Shown: in pieces, positions 8,271 to 17,416 of the stretch
Numbering within the stretch: the first letter of the stretch is position 1
Layout: each line of letters opens with the position of its first letter
Assembly: GCA_044355655.1 (NCBI GenBank)
Contig: JBIKXS010000003.1
Location: 1 to 64,000 of the forward strand
DNA from: UBA3064 sp023258775
GTDB lineage: Bacteria > Pseudomonadota > Gammaproteobacteria > Burkholderiales > Burkholderiaceae_E
Length of the DNA stretch: 64,000 nt
Direction: 5' to 3'
The notes under the pieces: model-generated
What the model was told of the DNA's origin: nothing
What the model saw: the letters and a program-made list of their open reading frames with translations, nothing else
Databases searched by the model: none
Translations under genes and position numbers: made by a program

Positions 8271-10271
8271 GTGATCTCGAATCAGAACTACCGCGGATTA
8301 ATCGCGTCACCACTTAGCCTTGCGGCAAATTTGCTCCTGGTCGATCCCGGTGGTTTAGGCGGTATGCATTGCAAAGCTCGAGTCTCACCATGGCGAACAG
8401 CATTCTTGCAGCAGTACTTAAGCCGTGCTGAGAGCATTGGTCCGGTGGTCGCGCTTGCATCGCATGCTGATGAACGCAGTCTTATCGGCGGGGTGGACTG
8501 GGCAGCGAGTCTTCGCCAGGGACTGGCTTGCTTTGAAGCGGGTGTCTTGGGCCGTGTCAACAAGGGCGTGCTAAAGGTCGGCATGGCTGATCGGCTTAAT
8601 CTGACCATGGCAGGCCTCATCGCTCAAGCCATGGATCAAGGCGCTTTGCCCCCGACTCTTGCGCGCGATGACGCAGGATGTGCATCAGGATCCGATTTAA
8701 GCTTTGCCTGCCTGTTACTTGATGAGGCGCTTGATGAGGAAAATGCTGCGCCGGGGCTGTTATGTTGTCGTCTTGCATTTTGGATCAGTGAGGATAATTT
8801 ATTAAACCAGCCGCTGAGCATGCTCAGTAGCGCTGACTTGTTACGCGCTCGCGGCTTTTTGAGGCGCTGCCGCGTGCCGGGTTTTGCCTACACTGCCCTT
8901 AGCGAGGCAGCGCTTGCCTTTGGTGTTGATGACTTAAGAGCGGCGCAATTTGCACTGCGTGCTTTTCGAGCGCTGCTGGCACTAGCCCGTGCACTTGATC
9001 CGCAAGCCCGAGAGGCGCTTGATCATGAGGAGGCTTTGGGGGCTGTTGCAGCATTGGTTTTTGGCCCGCGTGCAACAAGGCTTCCTAACTCGGCTGAGGC
9101 AGCGCTTCATCAGGACCAAGGCAGCAAAGGCGAGCTGCCACCAGCACATACAGGCGTGGATCAAAGGCAGGCCGCGCGCGATGATCAGCACCAGGGCCAG
9201 CTAGGGCCTGATGAGGCTAGACAGCGAGACGCGCTCGCCTCTGAACTCGATGGGGAGCAGCTTCAAGCTGCCACCCGAAGCACTGCCCAAACAGTCACCC
9301 GAAGCGCCACCCGAAGCGCCACAAATAGCGCCGAAGCAAGTCACGATCAGCCTGCGATTTCTTCTCAGGATGAATCTGCGCAAGACGGCCCGCGAGGTGT
9401 TGAGCAGGTGCTAGCCCTTGCAGTTGCTGCAGCACAGGCACTCTTGCCGCCAGGGCTGCTGGCCTCGGGTGCCCTGGCAGCAGCGGCACTGTCCGGGTCG
9501 GTTTCTTCTGGACGATCGACAACCCGGTCAAAGGCGGGTTTACGCGGTCGCAGCCTTGGCGTGCGTGAAGGTTTGCCCGGACCGAGAACGCGCTTACATG
9601 TGCTTGCGACCATCCGGGCTGCTGTGCCCTGGCAAGGCTTGCGCGAGCGATCATCAAAAGACGCGCTTATGCGAATCGAGCGCTCGGATTTACGGGTCCA
9701 TCGCTATGAGCAGCGTGACCAGTTGACAACCGTCTTCGTCGTTGATGCTTCAGGTTCGGCAGCTTTGCATCGTCTTGCCGAAGTTAAAGGTGCTGTGGAG
9801 CTCTTGCTTGCCCAATGCTACGTGCGGCGTGATCAAGTGGCAGTGATTGCCTTTCGCTTGGACCAGGCTCAGCTCTTGCTGCCTGCAACCCGTTCGTTGA
9901 CTCGGGCCAAGCGTCAACTTGCCGCACTGCCAGGTGGGGGGGGTACACCGCTTGCCAGCGCACTTGCCCTAACCACTAAGCTGATGCTTCAGTGGCGCAG
10001 ACAAGGGCAGCGGATCCAGGCGATTGTCTTAAGTGATGGCAAGGCCAATATCGATCTTGAGGGTAAACCCGGTCGGCGAAAAGCGATGCTCGATGCGCAA
10101 CACCAGGCCAGGCTGCTTGCACGACTCACCCACCGGGCATCTCGTCTTGTGTGGGTCGATACTGCGCCTAGGCCATCGAGCGACGCACAATCCATGGCGC
10201 AATTGATGGGGGCGAGCTACATGCTGCTACCTTATGCAAATGCTCAGGGCTTGGCTGCCCTGGCAAGCTAA
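8271..10271 (+). CDS. bchD: magnesium chelatase subunit D
   Basis: BchD forms the hexameric platform with BchI in magnesium chelatase. At 666 residues it is on the long side. It has a degenerate AAA+ N-terminal domain, a central charged/Gln-rich linker (about 270-400) and a C-terminal integrin-I (VWA) domain with the MIDAS motif DASGS at residue 492 (VVDASGSAALHR). The linker contains a 12-bp repeat giving TRSA units (around 9280-9330). The start is GTG. The stop codon TAA abuts the ATG of bchO directly, so the two are translationally coupled. Confidence 0.96.
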   Translation: MISNQNYRGLIASPLSLAANLLLVDPGGLGGMHCKARVSPWRTAFLQQYLSRAESIGPVVALASHADERSLIGGVDWAASLRQGLACFEAGVLGRVNKGVLKVGMADRLNLTMAGLIAQAMDQGALPPTLARDDAGCASGSDLSFACLLLDEALDEENAAPGLLCCRLAFWISEDNLLNQPLSMLSSADLLRARGFLRRCRVPGFAYTALSEAALAFGVDDLRAAQFALRAFRALLALARALDPQAREALDHEEALGAVAALVFGPRATRLPNSAEAALHQDQGSKGELPPAHTGVDQRQAARDDQHQGQLGPDEARQRDALASELDGEQLQAATRSTAQTVTRSATRSATNSAEASHDQPAISSQDESAQDGPRGVEQVLALAVAAAQALLPPGLLASGALAAAALSGSVSSGRSTTRSKAGLRGRSLGVREGLPGPRTRLHVLATIRAAVPWQGLRERSSKDALMRIERSDLRVHRYEQRDQLTTVFVVDASGSAALHRLAEVKGAVELLLAQCYVRRDQVAVIAFRLDQAQLLLPATRSLTRAKRQLAALPGGGGTPLASALALTTKLMLQWRRQGQRIQAIVLSDGKANIDLEGKPGRRKAMLDAQHQARLLARLTHRASRLVWVDTAPRPSSDAQSMAQLMGASYMLLPYANAQGLAALAS

Positions 10272-11174
10272 ATGGCGCAAAGTGGCTGGCAGTGGGAGCG
10301 TGAAGGTGCCGATTGGCCTTTACGTGCCTACAGCAGCTTCGTATCACTCGGGCATATACGCTGGCATGTTCAACGACTAGGGCCTTTGAGTGCTCATGCC
10401 CGGACCAATCCGCCTCGTCGTATCGTACTCTTACATGGAACGTTCTCGTCCACGCATAGTTTTCGCAAGCTTGCTCCACTGCTTGCTGAGGGCTATGAGC
10501 TGCTCATGCCCGACTTGCCCGGGCATGGCTGGACCCAAGGTGCTCGCGCCTCGGATATGGCCATGCCCAATATGGCAAGCCTGCTGGGGCAACTCATCGA
10601 ATCGCTCGGTTTTTACCCTGCTGTCATTGTTGGCCATTCCGCTGGGGCTGCGCTAGCACTGCGTCTTGGCATGAACTCGGGCAAGCTGCTCGATTCGGTG
10701 ATTAGTCTCAATGGCGCCTTATTGCCCTTGCCTGGACTTTGGGGCCAGGTTTTTGCGCCAGCGGCTCAACTGCTTGACCTTGTGCCAGGCCTGGCGCAAC
10801 TTACAGCCTGGCGATCGCGTCATAGTGATTGGGTCGATCGCCTATTGGCAGGTACCGGATCAAACTTAAGCGCCGAAGACATCGCCTGGTATCGCCGTCT
10901 GGCAAGTGATCCCGGCCATGTCAAGGCGGTCATGGACATGATGGCGCGCTGGGATTTGGCAGGCTTTGCTCAGCGTTTGCCTGCGTTTCAGGGTCGAATC
11001 GATTTACTCGCTGCAAGTCGGGACGCCACGGTACCTGCCTCGGAAATCAAGCGCGTTGCCCTGTTATTGCCCCAGGCGCGCTGTCAGGTTTTGCGCGATC
11101 TGGGCCATTTGGCTCATGAAGAAGCACCGCAGACGGTTGCAGCATCGATTTTGGAGCGATTAAGTCGACATTAG
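10272..11174 (+). CDS. bchO: BchO, alpha/beta hydrolase linked to magnesium chelatase
   Basis: A 300-residue alpha/beta-hydrolase fold protein that follows bchD in purple bacteria. The nucleophile elbow GHSAGA is near residue 120, LLHGTFSSTHSF carries the oxyanion region, and the terminal histidine lies in LGHLAHEEAP. Its role is described only as an accessory to magnesium chelatase or bacteriochlorophyll synthesis; the reaction is unknown. It begins immediately after the bchD stop. The sequence around its own stop contains the crtI regulatory site. Confidence 0.92.
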   Translation: MAQSGWQWEREGADWPLRAYSSFVSLGHIRWHVQRLGPLSAHARTNPPRRIVLLHGTFSSTHSFRKLAPLLAEGYELLMPDLPGHGWTQGARASDMAMPNMASLLGQLIESLGFYPAVIVGHSAGAALALRLGMNSGKLLDSVISLNGALLPLPGLWGQVFAPAAQLLDLVPGLAQLTAWRSRHSDWVDRLLAGTGSNLSAEDIAWYRRLASDPGHVKAVMDMMARWDLAGFAQRLPAFQGRIDLLAASRDATVPASEIKRVALLLPQARCQVLRDLGHLAHEEAPQTVAASILERLSRH

Positions 11175-11185
11175 ACGTTTCAAAA

Positions 11186-11203
11186 TGTCTAAAACACTTT
11201 ACA
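11186..11203. promoter_or_regulatory. PpsR/CrtJ-type palindrome overlapping crtI promoter
   Basis: TGTCTAAAACACTTTACA is an exact TGT-N12-ACA match in the 36 nt between bchO and crtI. A TACACT hexamer (11200-11205), a candidate -10 box, overlaps its right arm and ends 5 nt before the crtI ATG. No Shine-Dalgarno sequence is seen between them. An additional inverted repeat TTAGAC/GTCTAA (11171-11192) overlaps the left arm. Confidence 0.62.
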
Positions 11204-11210
11204 CTCGGGT

Positions 11211-12758
11211 ATGGCCACTCATGTTTCTGCCCCAATGCTTCCAGAGCTTGCGACATCAAAGTCTGGTTCTGCGCCGCATGTTGTGGTGATAGGCTCGGGA
11301 TTTGGCGGCTTGGCCGCAGCGATTCGTTTTCGCTGCAAAGGCTATCGGGTCACCGTACTTGAAAAGCTCGCTGAACCTGGTGGACGTGCTTTTGTCTTTC
11401 GACAAGACGGCTTCACCTTCGATGCAGGCCCCACAATTGTCACCGCGCCCTTCCTGCTCGAAGAGCTTTGGGCAATGTGCGGGCGCCGATTGAGCGACGA
11501 TGTGACGTTAGTGCCGATGAATCCTTATTATCGGATCCGCTTTGCTGATGGTTCTCATTTTGATTACAGCGGCGACCCCCAAGCCATGCGTGAGGAAGTG
11601 GCTCGCTTTTGCCCCGCTGATGTTGCTGGCTATGAACGCTTTATGGAAAAGGCCGAGGCCTGCTATCGGCTTGGCTTTGAAGAGCTGGGCAGCATTGCAT
11701 TTGAAAGCTTATGGGATTTGATGGCCGCAATTCCCAACATGGTGCGTATGCGAGCCTGGCGATCAATTTATGCCATGGTTTGTGAGCATTTAAGCGATCC
11801 AAAGCTACGTGTGGTCATGAGCTTTCATCCACTCTTAATCGGTGGAAATCCTTTATCGGTAACCAGTGCTTACAGTTTGATTGCAAGCCTTGAGCGCCGT
11901 TATGGCGTGCACTTTGCCATGGGCGGCACGGGTTCGCTGATTCGTGGGATGGTCAAGTTATTGGATCAATTAGGTGTGTCGGTGCTTTGCGGCCAAGAGG
12001 TCAGCCGCATTCTTGTTTCGCAATCCCGAGCACAAGGTGTCGAGCTAAGCGACGGTCGAAAAATCCTGGGCGACTTAGTTGTTTCTAACGCCGATACGGC
12101 TGCGACCTATAAGCATTTAATTGCACCTGAGCATCGACCCCATTGGACCGATCGCCGCATTGGTCGTGGCAAATATTCGATGAGTTTATTTGTTTGGTAT
12201 TTCGGCACGAAGCGCCGCTATGAGGACGTACCCCATCACATGCTGATTCTTGGGCCACGCTATGAAGCTTTGCTGCGAGACATTTTTCATAAGCATCATT
12301 TGGCCAAGGACTTCAGTCTTTACCTTCATCGGCCAACGGCAACCGATCCGCAACTTGCCCCACCTGGTTGTGATAGTTTTTATGCTTTATCGCCAGTACC
12401 TCATCTGGATAGCGGGACCGATTGGGAAGGTCATGCCGAGAGCTATCGGCAGGCTGTTGAATCGGTTCTTGAACAAAGCGTGCTGCCAGGCTTAAGGCAT
12501 GAGGTCATCAGCTCGAGAATTGTCACGCCGCTTTATTTTCAACGTGAACTTAACTCGCTTAAGGGCGCAGCTTTTGGATTAGAACCGATCCTTTTGCAAA
12601 GCGCCTGGTTCAGACCGCATAATCGTTCGGAAGACGTTAAAGACCTCTACTTTGTCGGTGCAGGTACCCACCCGGGAGCAGGAATCCCAGGTGTACTGTC
12701 CTCGGCAAAAGCACTTGATTCAATCATCCCACAGGCCAGATCGTGGGCGCGCGCATGA
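11211..12758 (+). CDS. crtI: phytoene desaturase
   Basis: CrtI desaturates phytoene, by three steps in spheroidene makers, to neurosporene. At 515 residues it has the FAD-binding motif VVIGSGFGGLAAA near residue 26 and the conserved C-terminal FAD block GAGTHPGAGIPGVLSSAK. It is membrane-associated in known homologues. It is followed by crtB with an ATGA stop/start overlap. The PpsR-type site lies directly upstream. No ribosome-binding site is visible before its ATG, and the next in-frame ATG (11235) has none either, so a leaderless message is possible. Confidence 0.96.
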   Translation: MATHVSAPMLPELATSKSGSAPHVVVIGSGFGGLAAAIRFRCKGYRVTVLEKLAEPGGRAFVFRQDGFTFDAGPTIVTAPFLLEELWAMCGRRLSDDVTLVPMNPYYRIRFADGSHFDYSGDPQAMREEVARFCPADVAGYERFMEKAEACYRLGFEELGSIAFESLWDLMAAIPNMVRMRAWRSIYAMVCEHLSDPKLRVVMSFHPLLIGGNPLSVTSAYSLIASLERRYGVHFAMGGTGSLIRGMVKLLDQLGVSVLCGQEVSRILVSQSRAQGVELSDGRKILGDLVVSNADTAATYKHLIAPEHRPHWTDRRIGRGKYSMSLFVWYFGTKRRYEDVPHHMLILGPRYEALLRDIFHKHHLAKDFSLYLHRPTATDPQLAPPGCDSFYALSPVPHLDSGTDWEGHAESYRQAVESVLEQSVLPGLRHEVISSRIVTPLYFQRELNSLKGAAFGLEPILLQSAWFRPHNRSEDVKDLYFVGAGTHPGAGIPGVLSSAKALDSIIPQARSWARA

Positions 12759-13849
12759 GCATGGATCAAGATCTTCTCGACTGCCAGCGCCTGATGCGCG
12801 GGGGTTCAAAATCTTTTTTTGCGGCGTCTCGCGTTTTACCTGAGCCGATCCGCCAATCGGCCATGGCGCTTTATGCCTTTTGTCGTATTGCCGACGATGC
12901 AGTTGATTTGCTCGCTGAGCGCAACAGGCATGTTGGCGACATGCAAACCGAAGCGCTCAAAAAGTTATACCGAAGACTCGATCGTATTTATCGACAACAT
13001 CCGATCGATCATCCGGCAGATCGAGCATTTGCAAGGCTTGTGCAAAGCAAAGCGCTTCCGAAGTCATTACCCTTGCTGCTTTTGGAAGGCTTTGCATGGG
13101 ATGCTCAGTCAAAGCGCTATGAAACCATTGAAGAACTTGAGGCCTACGCAGTTCGCGTCGCAGGAAGTGTCGGCGTGATGATGGCTTTCATCATGGGTGT
13201 GCGACATCCGATGGTTCTGGCAAGTGCCTGTGAGATGGGCATGGCAATGCAACTCACCAATATTGCACGCGATGTGGGCGAAGACGCGCGCGCAGGCCGC
13301 CTTTACTTACCCCAGGCCTGGATGCGTGATGCAGGGATCGATCCGCAAACCTGGCTGGCCGCGCCGAGCTTTAGCCCTGCGCTCGCCACCGTGGTCAAGC
13401 GCCTGCTTGAGCATGCCGACTGTCTTTACCAGCGTGCAGAGCTCGCAACAGCTCACTTACCCTGGCGCTGCCGTCCCGCGATCGTTGCAGCGGCTAGGGT
13501 CTATGCTGAAATAGGCCGCGAACTTGAGCGACGTGCGCTTGATTCAGTGAATCAACGCGCCGTGGTTGCAGCAGGCAAAAAGTGGCAACTCGTATTTTTG
13601 GCACTCACACAGGCGCTCAAGCCTGTGAATCGATCACTATCGACCCGGGCTTGCGAGCTCAATGAGCTTGGCGAGGCGATAAGACCTGTCATTGAGCGCT
13701 TATTGCGCAGTGGCGATGCCGACTGGCAGTCGACCAAACCCAGACAAGAAGGCGGTATTGAAAGGCTCGCTGCAGTCTTTGAGCGCCTTGAAACCCTTGA
13801 CCGTCAGCAGCGAGCCAAGCAGCATCCGGGATTTCGCACGACGGCTTAA
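12755..13849 (+). CDS. crtB: phytoene synthase
   Basis: CrtB condenses two geranylgeranyl diphosphates to phytoene. At about 364 residues it has both aspartate-rich motifs: DDAVD near residue 46 and the second in NIARDVGEDARAGRLYLP near 165. The FCRIADDAVD and GMAMQLTNIARDVGEDA blocks match squalene/phytoene synthases. The open frame begins at a GTG (12743), but the ATG at 12755 overlaps the crtI stop as ATGA and is preferred. It converges on crtC, whose stop is 35 nt away. Confidence 0.95.
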   Translation: MSMDQDLLDCQRLMRGGSKSFFAASRVLPEPIRQSAMALYAFCRIADDAVDLLAERNRHVGDMQTEALKKLYRRLDRIYRQHPIDHPADRAFARLVQSKALPKSLPLLLLEGFAWDAQSKRYETIEELEAYAVRVAGSVGVMMAFIMGVRHPMVLASACEMGMAMQLTNIARDVGEDARAGRLYLPQAWMRDAGIDPQTWLAAPSFSPALATVVKRLLEHADCLYQRAELATAHLPWRCRPAIVAAARVYAEIGRELERRALDSVNQRAVVAAGKKWQLVFLALTQALKPVNRSLSTRACELNELGEAIRPVIERLLRSGDADWQSTKPRQEGGIERLAAVFERLETLDRQQRAKQHPGFRTTA

Positions 13850-13883
13850 GGCCGCCAGGGCAAGCGCCATGTGGTACAGCTGC

Positions 13884-14960
13884 TTAAACCCGCCGGGGCA
13901 TCCGCCAGGGCAATAGGCTTTGGACCCAGGGGCTTGCAAAACGTCGAGCGTCGAGGGTCTCGTGCATTGCTACAACATCGTGACCGAGCATCTTGCCGCG
14001 TATGACCGAGCGTGCATAAAAAGGCGTATCCTCGAGCGACTCTTCAAGTCTTGTTGCTTTTTCACCTTCTCTAAAGCTGTGCCGATGGATACCCCAGGCG
14101 GTTCTTCCCAGCGACTGCCGCACACCGGGCGAAAACGCCTCGGGCTTCTCGCCGCTGGCAAAACGTAAAGCGAGTATGTTGGAACTTTGCGGCTCCATGC
14201 CAGGGCTTCGTACATCGTAAAGTACAGCCGTGCTGTGATCAGGCAAGTGGGCTCGCGACCAATCCCAGTCGCGAAAGCCCTGGTCGATCGGTTCATCGCC
14301 CTCGTTAGCGTCAACATAGGCCCATCCTTCCCACTCAAGCGCGGGCCGCTCAAAGCGAACCTTGATGCGCGCGCGCGGCTGCAAGGGTCCCCAGCGGTGT
14401 GATGCGTCAGCCGTGAGCGAGAAGACATCGGACTGCCATGCCTTACCCATTTGAACAAAAACCTCGCCCTGTAGCCGGCGAGGTAGTGGATTTGCAATCT
14501 CATTGATCTTCCAGACTAATCCTTCGTCGTTACAGCTTAAGGAACTTGGACCGATCTGAAAATGATCTTTGTCACGATGACAAACTGCATGGCCGCGCTC
14601 CGTCATCGACCAACGAGAAAGCTCACCATAAAGGGCAACATTCAATGCACAGTGGGCCATCGGATCACTCGCGCCACGCCGTCTTGCCCAGGCATAGTAA
14701 GGCGAGAAAACACTACCTACGAAAGCGATGAGCGTGATCCCGTATCGCTGATTGTCGCTGAGCGCATCAAGGTACCACCAGAGGTAGCCACCGGGTGGAA
14801 CTGCCTGGTCAAAGCGTGGTCGGCCATCAATGCCTCGGCCGCCAAAACCCCTGACATCGCGGCCATCGGTACGCCGGGGCCCGGGTGCACTGATCCCCCG
14901 GCTAAATAAAGTCCCTTCATCGGACTGCGCGCCTGCGCTCGTGCAAAGGTCGCCATCCAT
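13884..14960 (-). CDS. crtC: carotenoid 1,2-hydratase (hydroxyneurosporene synthase)
   Basis: CrtC hydrates the terminal C1,2 double bond of neurosporene/lycopene to 1-hydroxy carotenoids in the spheroidene pathway. The conserved part begins at VPPGGYLWWYLDALSDNQRYG and runs through AFVGSVFSPYYAWAR and RDWDWSRAHLPDHSTAVLYDV. The start is uncertain. The frame stays open to 15107 inside crtD, and family homology begins only near 14810. The ATG at 14960 is offered as a compromise; ATGs at 15041 and 15107, or a non-ATG start nearer 14830, are alternatives. Every choice overlaps the 3' end of crtD. Confidence 0.85.
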   Translation of the reverse strand: MDGDLCTSAGAQSDEGTLFSRGISAPGPRRTDGRDVRGFGGRGIDGRPRFDQAVPPGGYLWWYLDALSDNQRYGITLIAFVGSVFSPYYAWARRRGASDPMAHCALNVALYGELSRWSMTERGHAVCHRDKDHFQIGPSSLSCNDEGLVWKINEIANPLPRRLQGEVFVQMGKAWQSDVFSLTADASHRWGPLQPRARIKVRFERPALEWEGWAYVDANEGDEPIDQGFRDWDWSRAHLPDHSTAVLYDVRSPGMEPQSSNILALRFASGEKPEAFSPGVRQSLGRTAWGIHRHSFREGEKATRLEESLEDTPFYARSVIRGKMLGHDVVAMHETLDARRFASPWVQSLLPWRMPRRV

Positions 14961-16402
14961 CCATTGGCTGCCGGACCATACAAGGCGCCGCCCGAACCCT
15001 GGAAGTGAGTTGCGAAGTCCGTTGGCGTAGTGATCTGACATTGATTCGGCTCGAAGGCTAGCTTCAAACCCCGTTGTTCTAACATGTGAAGCATTTGCTG
15101 TTGACATACGCTGATCTCCTGTGCCGTGATCTCACCGCTTTGCGCCGGATGATGCTGATGGGCCTGCGGGTTTTGCAGCGCTTTTCTGCCAGCTGCTGTG
15201 GCAGCATTTTCTGCGCTTAGCCTGAGCGCTGGTGCGTTGACCAACAAGAGCATCGGCTCGGCGGGACGGTCCATGCGCTGCGCACTTTCGGTGTTGAGGC
15301 GGTCGGGCGCACAGAGGTAAACAGTGGGCTGCCGCGGCAGGCGATTTGATTTGAAAACGTCATTGAATTCAGACTGATAGTCTGATTGGAAAAAAACATT
15401 ATGTTGTGACAAATCAAAGCCTGTGGCTTTCGCTTTAAGACACCAAGTCAATGCTGATAGGCTCATCGGTGCCTCGGCGGCTTTGCGGTGACTTGCGGCG
15501 ACCGACTCGCCATGTAAAGCATGGCCAAGAGCGCGTACATCGCCATTAAAAATCAGGCTACGGGTGGCAAGTGTTTCACCATTTGTAAGTTCAATTGCCT
15601 GTACATGATTTTGAACGGTATGGATTTGCTTTACAGCAGCGTTACATCGAATCTCAACCCCAAGATGTCGGGCGCAGTCGGCAAGTGCAGCGGCAAGCGC
15701 AGGCATGCCGCCATGAATCGCCCAAACGCCTTGCATTTCCACATGGGCGATCAGCACAAGGGTTGCCGGTGCCTGCCAAGGCGATGTTCCGCAATAAGTC
15801 GCATAACGTCCAAATAATTGGTGCAATCTTGGGTCTGGAAAGTGATGGCCAAGTCGGGACCACAAACTGCTAAAAGGCCCAAGTCCAGTCAATGCGAGCA
15901 AGCCCTTAGCACCGAGGCGATGCATCATTGACCAAAGATCGGGACGCTGTGAGCGAATGAAGGGGTCAATAAGCTGATCGTGAATGAGCTTGGCTTCAGC
16001 GCAGAACCTTTCAAAGGCGCGGGCCTGCTTTGGCCCGGCAAAGGCAGCGATGGCATCAATGTTTGCCCTGGGGTCGGCAAGCAAATCGAGGCGTTCTTGC
16101 TCGGACCAGGCGTGACGTGCCAGTACCGAAAGTGGCCGCAAGCTTAGGGCTTGATCGAGTGATTTTCCCGCTGCGGCAAAAAGGGTTTCAAAGACCCAGC
16201 GCATGGTAAACACGGTCGGGCCGCAGGGTACTTGAACGCCGTCAACATCAAAGGCGCGCATCTTTCCGCCCACCGATTCGTGTTGCTCAAGTATTTGTAC
16301 CGAATAACCGCTTGAGGCCAGACTGATGGCTGCTGCGAGTCCGCCCACGCCTGCGCCGACGATGCGAATTGGCAGGTTTTGGGCTGCTGACTTGCCGCTC
16401 AT
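14717..16402 (-). CDS. crtD: 1-hydroxycarotenoid 3,4-desaturase (methoxyneurosporene dehydrogenase)
   Basis: CrtD introduces the C3,4 double bond after CrtC hydration. It is a CrtI-related FAD enzyme of 561 residues with GAGVGGLAAAISLA near residue 16 and the C-terminal block LAGGSVHPGPGVPMAAMSG. The usual end of the family falls soon after that block. The last ~30 residues (rich in Ser/Thr/Arg) are an extension whose DNA also encodes the conserved start of CrtC in another frame. It overlaps crtA by ATGA at 16399-16402, giving the operon crtA-crtD-crtC. Confidence 0.94.
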   Translation of the reverse strand: MSGKSAAQNLPIRIVGAGVGGLAAAISLASSGYSVQILEQHESVGGKMRAFDVDGVQVPCGPTVFTMRWVFETLFAAAGKSLDQALSLRPLSVLARHAWSEQERLDLLADPRANIDAIAAFAGPKQARAFERFCAEAKLIHDQLIDPFIRSQRPDLWSMMHRLGAKGLLALTGLGPFSSLWSRLGHHFPDPRLHQLFGRYATYCGTSPWQAPATLVLIAHVEMQGVWAIHGGMPALAAALADCARHLGVEIRCNAAVKQIHTVQNHVQAIELTNGETLATRSLIFNGDVRALGHALHGESVAASHRKAAEAPMSLSALTWCLKAKATGFDLSQHNVFFQSDYQSEFNDVFKSNRLPRQPTVYLCAPDRLNTESAQRMDRPAEPMLLLVNAPALRLSAENAATAAGRKALQNPQAHQHHPAQSGEITAQEISVCQQQMLHMLEQRGLKLAFEPNQCQITTPTDFATHFQGSGGALYGPAANGWMATFARAQARSPMKGLYLAGGSVHPGPGVPMAAMSGVLAAEALMADHALTRQFHPVATSGGTLMRSATISDTGSRSSLS

Positions 16403-17409
16403 GGCGATGGGGAAGAGCCTTGTCGATGGTTCGCGAGGTCTCCCGCTGAAGCAGGCGCTAGATTCAGTGTTTTACCGCGCCAAGTACCGAAGGCGGCAAG
16501 GGGTCTGAAACGAACAAACATATCTTCACTAAAATAGCGACCTGCACCTGCGGCCTTAATCGCTTCAAGATGCGAGCCAGTACGCGCATAAGCATCCATT
16601 GAGGCTGCGGATTCCCAGACACTGAAGGTTGCCTGTCGCAGCAAAGGTGCTTCCCCCAGACCAATGGCAAGCAGGCAACCTGGGTGTTGCGCAAGCGAGT
16701 TTTGAGCAGCGGGTGCTTTTGACCAAAACGCTGCCGCCTTGCTGATGCGGATCGACGCTCGGGTAAGTGCGGCAATCGGCTCTTTTGCAAGCGTGCGTGC
16801 TAAACCCCTGTCCTCGGTGCTGATGGCCTGGGCCGCTACACGTCTAGCCTGGGGCGCCACATCGATGGCCTGGGCCGCTACACGTCTAGCCTGGGGCGCT
16901 ACATCGATAACCTGGGGTGCTACGTGGGTGGCCTGGGGAGTTACACCGATGGCTCCAGCACTTGCCCCGGGCCCATGACCGCCTAAGCCCGAGGCAGGAG
17001 CAGTCAACCCAAAGGGCTGCTGGCCAGACCAACTGCCGCGCGCGCGCAAAGGACTTGCGATCAGTGCTAAACACTCATCGGCGCTTTGCTGATAGCGGCG
17101 CACAAGCGGGTGCGTGTGCCAAAACTCAAAAGCTTGTTCGCGCTGATCAAAGGCTAGAAAAAGCCCTTGAATGCTCAGGCTGGGTTTGAGCCCGAAGCCG
17201 CCGTTCTCGCCGCTTCCAAGTTGCTTGGCAAAGCGAAGACCCTCACAGCGGCGCAAGGGAAGTGTGCCGAGTACAAAGCGCAAATAGCCCCATAGCCTTG
17301 AATTGGGCTTGATGTCCGCAAGAAGCAACAGGGCAGTGGCTGCCTGATCGCGAACCGCAAGGACCTCATCTGGTTTTGTCCAGGGCTTGGCGTAAGGAAA
17401 ACTTGACAT
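16399..17409 (-). CDS. crtA: spheroidene monooxygenase
   Basis: CrtA adds the keto group that turns spheroidene into spheroidenone, using oxygen. Recognised from LLLADIKPNSRLWGYLRFVLG at the N-terminus and the C-terminal half ATFSVWESAASMDAYA...HLEAIKAAGAGRYFSEDMFVRFRPL. At 336 residues it is clearly longer than the usual ~240-290. The excess is an insert at about residues 137-205 that contains six 7-residue repeats (V-A-P/A-Q-A type), encoded by a 21-bp tandem repeat. It is first in the crtA-crtD-crtC operon and divergent from crtE over a short region with a PpsR-type site. Confidence 0.92.
   Translation of the reverse strand: MSSFPYAKPWTKPDEVLAVRDQAATALLLLADIKPNSRLWGYLRFVLGTLPLRRCEGLRFAKQLGSGENGGFGLKPSLSIQGLFLAFDQREQAFEFWHTHPLVRRYQQSADECLALIASPLRARGSWSGQQPFGLTAPASGLGGHGPGASAGAIGVTPQATHVAPQVIDVAPQARRVAAQAIDVAPQARRVAAQAISTEDRGLARTLAKEPIAALTRASIRISKAAAFWSKAPAAQNSLAQHPGCLLAIGLGEAPLLRQATFSVWESAASMDAYARTGSHLEAIKAAGAGRYFSEDMFVRFRPLAAFGTWRGKTLNLAPASAGDLANHRQGSSPSP
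16826..16951 (-). repeat. 21-bp tandem repeat (6 copies) inside crtA
   Basis: Six contiguous 21-nt units, beginning GCCTGGG on the + strand, at 16826, 16847, 16868, 16889, 16910 and 16931. Units 1 and 3 are identical, and units 2 and 4 differ at only two positions, showing duplication of a 42-nt pair. Each unit encodes seven residues of the type (R/D/H)-V-A-(P/A)-Q-A-x, keeping the crtA frame. Confidence 0.92.
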
Positions 17410-17416
17410 ATTGCAT

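Noticed and set aside
13850..13883. Bidirectional terminator between crtB and crtC
   Set aside because: GC-rich, but no symmetric stem with a T-run could be drawn in the 34-nt gap.
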